DNA of 64,000 bases, from assembly GCF_003550065.1 (NCBI RefSeq), contig NZ_QXDC01000005.1, positions 1 to 64,000 on the forward strand. Reading direction: 5' to 3'. Under the pieces are notes generated by a model, which was given only the letters and a program-made list of their open reading frames with translations, searched no databases and was not told where the DNA came from. Origin of the DNA: Hephaestia caeni (lineage in GTDB: Bacteria; Pseudomonadota; Alphaproteobacteria; Sphingomonadales; Sphingomonadaceae). Positions 61,463-64,000 of this stretch are shown piece after piece. The number at the start of each line of letters is the position of its first letter. Position 1 is the first letter of the stretch. Made by a program: the position numbers and the translations under genes.

Positions 61463-61894
61463 TCACGCCGCCGTTTCGAGAAACAGGCTGAACCCGCCCG
61501 GCAGCCTGCGCGGCTTCTTTCCGCGCAGCACATCGTCGATCGCGCAGATCGATTGCAGCAGGTCGCGCTGGGCATAGGGCTTGGCAAGGCATCCTGCCGC
61601 CACCCCGCGCGCCTCCATCGGGCAGTCGCCGGTGACGAACAGCGCATGGACACCCCTCGCACGCGCTGCCTCCGCCACCGCGATCCCGCTGCCGTCGGGA
61701 AGCGTCACGTCGACCAGCACCAGGTCGACCTCGCCACTCCCCAGAAGGGCGATCGCCTCGGCCACGGTATCCACGGTCGCGGCGATTCCAAAGCCTTCGT
61801 CGGTGAGATAGCGTTCGGTATCGAACGCCACCAGCGGCTCATCCTCGACGATCAGCAAGCGCTTGATCCGACGATTTTTCTTCGCGAACAACAT
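61463..61894 (-). CDS. Single-domain response regulator (CheY-like receiver)
   Basis: A 143-residue protein consisting of one receiver domain: KRLLIVEDEPLVAFDTERYL, the phosphoacceptor in LVLVDVTLPDGSG (about D58), the Thr in LFVTGDCPM, and the Lys in CLAKPYAQRDLL. There is no output domain and no histidine kinase nearby, so it is an orphan regulator acting by protein contact. Sphingomonads use such proteins in the general stress response and motility; assignment to either is not supported by context. Confidence 0.88.
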   Translation of the reverse strand: MLFAKKNRRIKRLLIVEDEPLVAFDTERYLTDEGFGIAATVDTVAEAIALLGSGEVDLVLVDVTLPDGSGIAVAEAARARGVHALFVTGDCPMEARGVAAGCLAKPYAQRDLLQSICAIDDVLRGKKPRRLPGGFSLFLETAA

Positions 61895-62006
61895 CCTTCC
61901 GCCCTTATCCGCCGATCTGCTCGCCGCCCGATCTCGTTACGCCATCGTCCTCTAACGCCCGAACCCCCTTGCGGGCGCAAAGTTTTTGAACGCGCGCGCC
62001 AAAAGG

Positions 62007-63125
62007 ATGTATGGGCGCGGCGTGTCACATGCCTCCGCCCCGAAGGAACCGCAGCGCATCGCCAAGCTGCTCGCCCGCGCCGGAATTGCCTCGCGGCGCG
62101 AGATCGAACGGATGATCGCCGATGGCCGCATTGCGATCGACGGCAAGACGCTCGATACGCCTGCGACACTCGTTGCATCGCTCCACGGCGTCACCGTCGA
62201 CGGCAGCCCGGTCGAAGCGCCGCGCCCTGCCCGCCTGTTCGTCTTTCACAAGCCCGCGGGCGTGCTCACCACCGAACGCGACCCCAAAGGCCGCCCCACG
62301 ATCTACGACCGCTTGCCCAAGGGGCTGCCGCGGCTGATTCCGGTCGGGCGGCTCGATTACAACACCGAAGGGCTGCTGCTGCTCACCACCGACGGCGGGC
62401 TCAAGCGCCAGCTTGAACTACCCTCGACCGGCGTCGAGCGCGCCTACCGTGCGCGCGCTTATGGCGAGGTCAGCCAGGCGCAACTTGAGGAACTGATCGA
62501 GGGTGTCGAGATCGACGGCATCCGCTACGGCGCAATCGACGCCAATCTGGAGCGCCGCACCGGCGCCAATGTGTGGATCGAACTGATCCTCACCGAAGGC
62601 AAGAACCGTGAGGTGCGGCGCGTGCTCGAACATCTCGGGCTCGAAGTATCACGGCTGATCCGCACGCGCTACGGCCCGTTCGTGCTCGGCGATCTGCCGG
62701 TGGGCGCGATCGGCGAGGTGCGCCAGCACGATCTCGTCGCGTTCCGGCAGACGCTCGCCAAAGGCACCAAAAGCGACACCGCCGTCGAGGTGGCAACGCT
62801 GCCCTCGCCTGCGCCCCCCGCACGTGCCGGTCCCGTCGAAACACCGTCCCCGCCTTCGCGCGCTCGGAAACAGCCCGGCCCTTCGACACGGCCAGGCGCT
62901 GCCCCCGATGCCAATCGGAAGCGCGCGCCACGCGGGAAACCGCGAGCCACTGCTCCGCTCGCCCCCAACCGCCCAGCGCCTGCCTCCGATGATCGCCGTC
63001 GCGGACCGAAAGCCGATATGGCCGCGCCATCAGATCCTAAGCCGACGCCCAAGCGCCGGCCCGGCTGGGCCAGGCCCAAGATCAAACCCGGCCCGAAGCC
63101 GCGCGGCGGTCGCGGACGCAAATGA
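62007..63125 (+). CDS. RsuA/RluB-family rRNA pseudouridine synthase with long basic tail
   Basis: A protein of about 372 residues. An S4 RNA-binding domain (RIAKLLARAGIASRREIERM) is followed by the catalytic domain with VFHKPAGVLTTERDPKGRPT, VGRLDYNTEGLLLLTTDGGL (catalytic Asp) and LTEGKNREVRRVLEHLGLEV. Residues about 255-372 are a proline, arginine and lysine-rich low-complexity tail that probably binds RNA. It probably modifies 23S rRNA (RluB type). The start is uncertain: ATG at 62007 or GTG at 62022. The stop overlaps rsmD by 4 bp. Confidence 0.9.
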   Translation: MYGRGVSHASAPKEPQRIAKLLARAGIASRREIERMIADGRIAIDGKTLDTPATLVASLHGVTVDGSPVEAPRPARLFVFHKPAGVLTTERDPKGRPTIYDRLPKGLPRLIPVGRLDYNTEGLLLLTTDGGLKRQLELPSTGVERAYRARAYGEVSQAQLEELIEGVEIDGIRYGAIDANLERRTGANVWIELILTEGKNREVRRVLEHLGLEVSRLIRTRYGPFVLGDLPVGAIGEVRQHDLVAFRQTLAKGTKSDTAVEVATLPSPAPPARAGPVETPSPPSRARKQPGPSTRPGAAPDANRKRAPRGKPRATAPLAPNRPAPASDDRRRGPKADMAAPSDPKPTPKRRPGWARPKIKPGPKPRGGRGRK

Positions 63126-63664
63126 GGATCATCGCCGGCCAGTGGCGCGGGCGGCCGCTCGTCGCGCCCAGGGGCGACGCGACCCGCCCCACGGCGGATC
63201 GCACGCGTGAGGCACTGTTCTCGATGCTCGCGAGCCGGCTGGGCGACTTCAAGGATCTCGCGGTCGCCGATCTGTTCGCCGGATCGGGCGCGCTCGGGCT
63301 CGAAGCGTTGTCGCGCGGGGCGGCCTCATGCCTGTTCGTCGAGCAAGACGGTGCCGCGCTCGATGCGTTGCGCGCCAATGTCGCCAAATTGGGCGCGACC
63401 GGCGCCGACGTGCGCGCGCAATCGGTGCTGGCGCTCGGCCCGGCGCGCGCGCCGCTCGATCTGGTGCTGATGGACCCGCCGTACGGCACCGGCGCGGGTG
63501 CGGTTGCGCTCGACAAGCTCGCCCGGCTCGGCTGGACCGGCCCCGGCACCTGGATCAGCATCGAGACCGCACGCAACGAGGAAATGGCGATCAACGGTTT
63601 CACGATCGATGCCAGCCGCATTCACGGCAAGGCCCGCCTCACGCTGCTACGGCAGGATTCCTGA
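63122..63664 (+). CDS. rsmD: 16S rRNA (guanine(966)-N2)-methyltransferase
   Basis: A 180-residue SAM-dependent methyltransferase. MRIIAGQWRGRPLVAPRGDA with TRPTADRTREALFSML is the RsmD N-terminus; ADLFAGSGALGLEALSRGA (SAM site) and MDPPYGTG (catalytic DPPY at 118-121) follow. It overlaps the pseudouridine synthase gene, and both act on ribosomal RNA. Confidence 0.95.
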   Translation: MRIIAGQWRGRPLVAPRGDATRPTADRTREALFSMLASRLGDFKDLAVADLFAGSGALGLEALSRGAASCLFVEQDGAALDALRANVAKLGATGADVRAQSVLALGPARAPLDLVLMDPPYGTGAGAVALDKLARLGWTGPGTWISIETARNEEMAINGFTIDASRIHGKARLTLLRQDS

Positions 63665-63692
63665 AACCCGAGGAAAAATCAGGCGACGATAA

Positions 63693-64000
63693 TCAGGGCT
63701 TCAGCCGCGTCGCGCTGATGACCTTGATCGGCGCGGCGGGCACCTCGCCTTTGAACGCCCCGCGCACCGTGGCGGCGGGATCAACCGGCGCGTCCATAAT
63801 CGCCTCGACCACGTCCATCCCCGCGACGACATGGCCGAAGGCGGCATAGCCCAGATTATCCCCGGAAGCGGCCGGATCGGCATCGAATCCTGGGCGCTGA
63901 TCCCCCACCATGATCGTGAACTCGCCGCGTGCCGATCCGGGCTCGAGCCGCGCGATCGAAAGCGTGCCGCTCACGTGATGCAACCCCGTTTCGGTGGTCG
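63693..64000 (-). CDS. Cyclophilin-type peptidylprolyl isomerase, C-terminal part
   Basis: The reading frame is open to the right edge, so the N-terminus is outside the window. TETGLHHVSGTLSIARLEPG, RGEFTIMVGDQRPGFDADP and GDNLGYAAFGHVVAGMDVVE are the C-terminal half of cyclophilins, which catalyse cis-trans isomerisation of proline peptide bonds. The gap to rsmD is 28 bp and the genes are convergent. Whether it has a signal peptide cannot be seen. Confidence 0.9.
   Translation of the reverse strand, partial: TTETGLHHVSGTLSIARLEPGSARGEFTIMVGDQRPGFDADPAASGDNLGYAAFGHVVAGMDVVEAIMDAPVDPAATVRGAFKGEVPAAPIKVISATRLKP

Overview
The window is GC-rich bacterial chromosome and looks like a sphingomonad (Alphaproteobacteria, Sphingomonas or a close relative). 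The grounds are many TonB-dependent receptors, the trpF-trpB-trpA-accD-folC gene order, dense 4-bp GTGA/ATGA gene overlaps, an elongator tRNA-Met of alphaproteobacterial type, and protein families typical of this group (DUF3649/PepSY/DUF3325, AtuA, YadA-like adhesins). Taxonomy is inferred from gene content, not from a marker search.

Layout. 1-8.6 kb: 5' end of a glutaryl-CoA dehydrogenase gene, then a LysR regulator, a CitMHS-family carrier, a split AtuA pair, a TonB-dependent receptor and a Tat-exported serine hydrolase. This reads as one uptake and catabolic locus for an unknown carboxylate or ester. 8.6-13.8 kb: a response regulator and sensor kinase, divergent from a trimeric autotransporter adhesin whose stalk carries 105-bp tandem repeats. 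13.8-21.2 kb: two divergent TonB-dependent siderophore-type receptors and a DUF3649-PepSY-DUF3325-DUF4198 operon in which the DUF3325 gene is frameshifted. 21.3-25.1 kb: DUF333 lipoprotein, tRNA-Met, Kup potassium transporter, AraC regulator. 25.2-28.5 kb: a second adhesin, ended by a 270-bp inverted-repeat element that supplies its stop codon. 28.7-34.2 kb: Lrp regulator with alanine dehydrogenase, a GFA protein, a UvrD/PcrA helicase with a repeat inserted in frame, and a HigBA toxin-antitoxin pair.

34.6-40.9 kb holds a glycine-zipper protein, an SLC13/RCK permease, an MscS channel, an aldehyde dehydrogenase and a quinone oxidoreductase. 41.0-49.6 kb is the most unusual coding region: a flippase-like membrane protein and two leftward, translationally coupled gene sets that encode nucleotidyltransferases, a CDP-glycerol glycerophosphotransferase-like enzyme, a CDP-alcohol phosphatidyltransferase with an extra N-terminal domain, and a diacylglycerol-kinase-fold enzyme. 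Together these suggest synthesis of a phospholipid or phosphodiester-linked envelope molecule. 49.7-52.0 kb is a large patatin-like protein. 52.5-59.7 kb is housekeeping: lapA-like, pyrF, GFA, trpF, trpB, a DUF559 endonuclease gene bounded by palindromes, trpA, accD, folC and a small conserved protein. 59.7-64 kb: AmpG-type permease, single-domain response regulator, RsuA/RluB pseudouridine synthase, rsmD and a partial cyclophilin.

Several families of small palindromic or inverted-repeat elements recur. They sit at stop codons, inside the helicase gene and around the DUF559 gene in the trp operon. These elements, the DUF559 insertion and the CDP-alcohol/glycerophosphate cluster are the best candidates for undescribed biology here.
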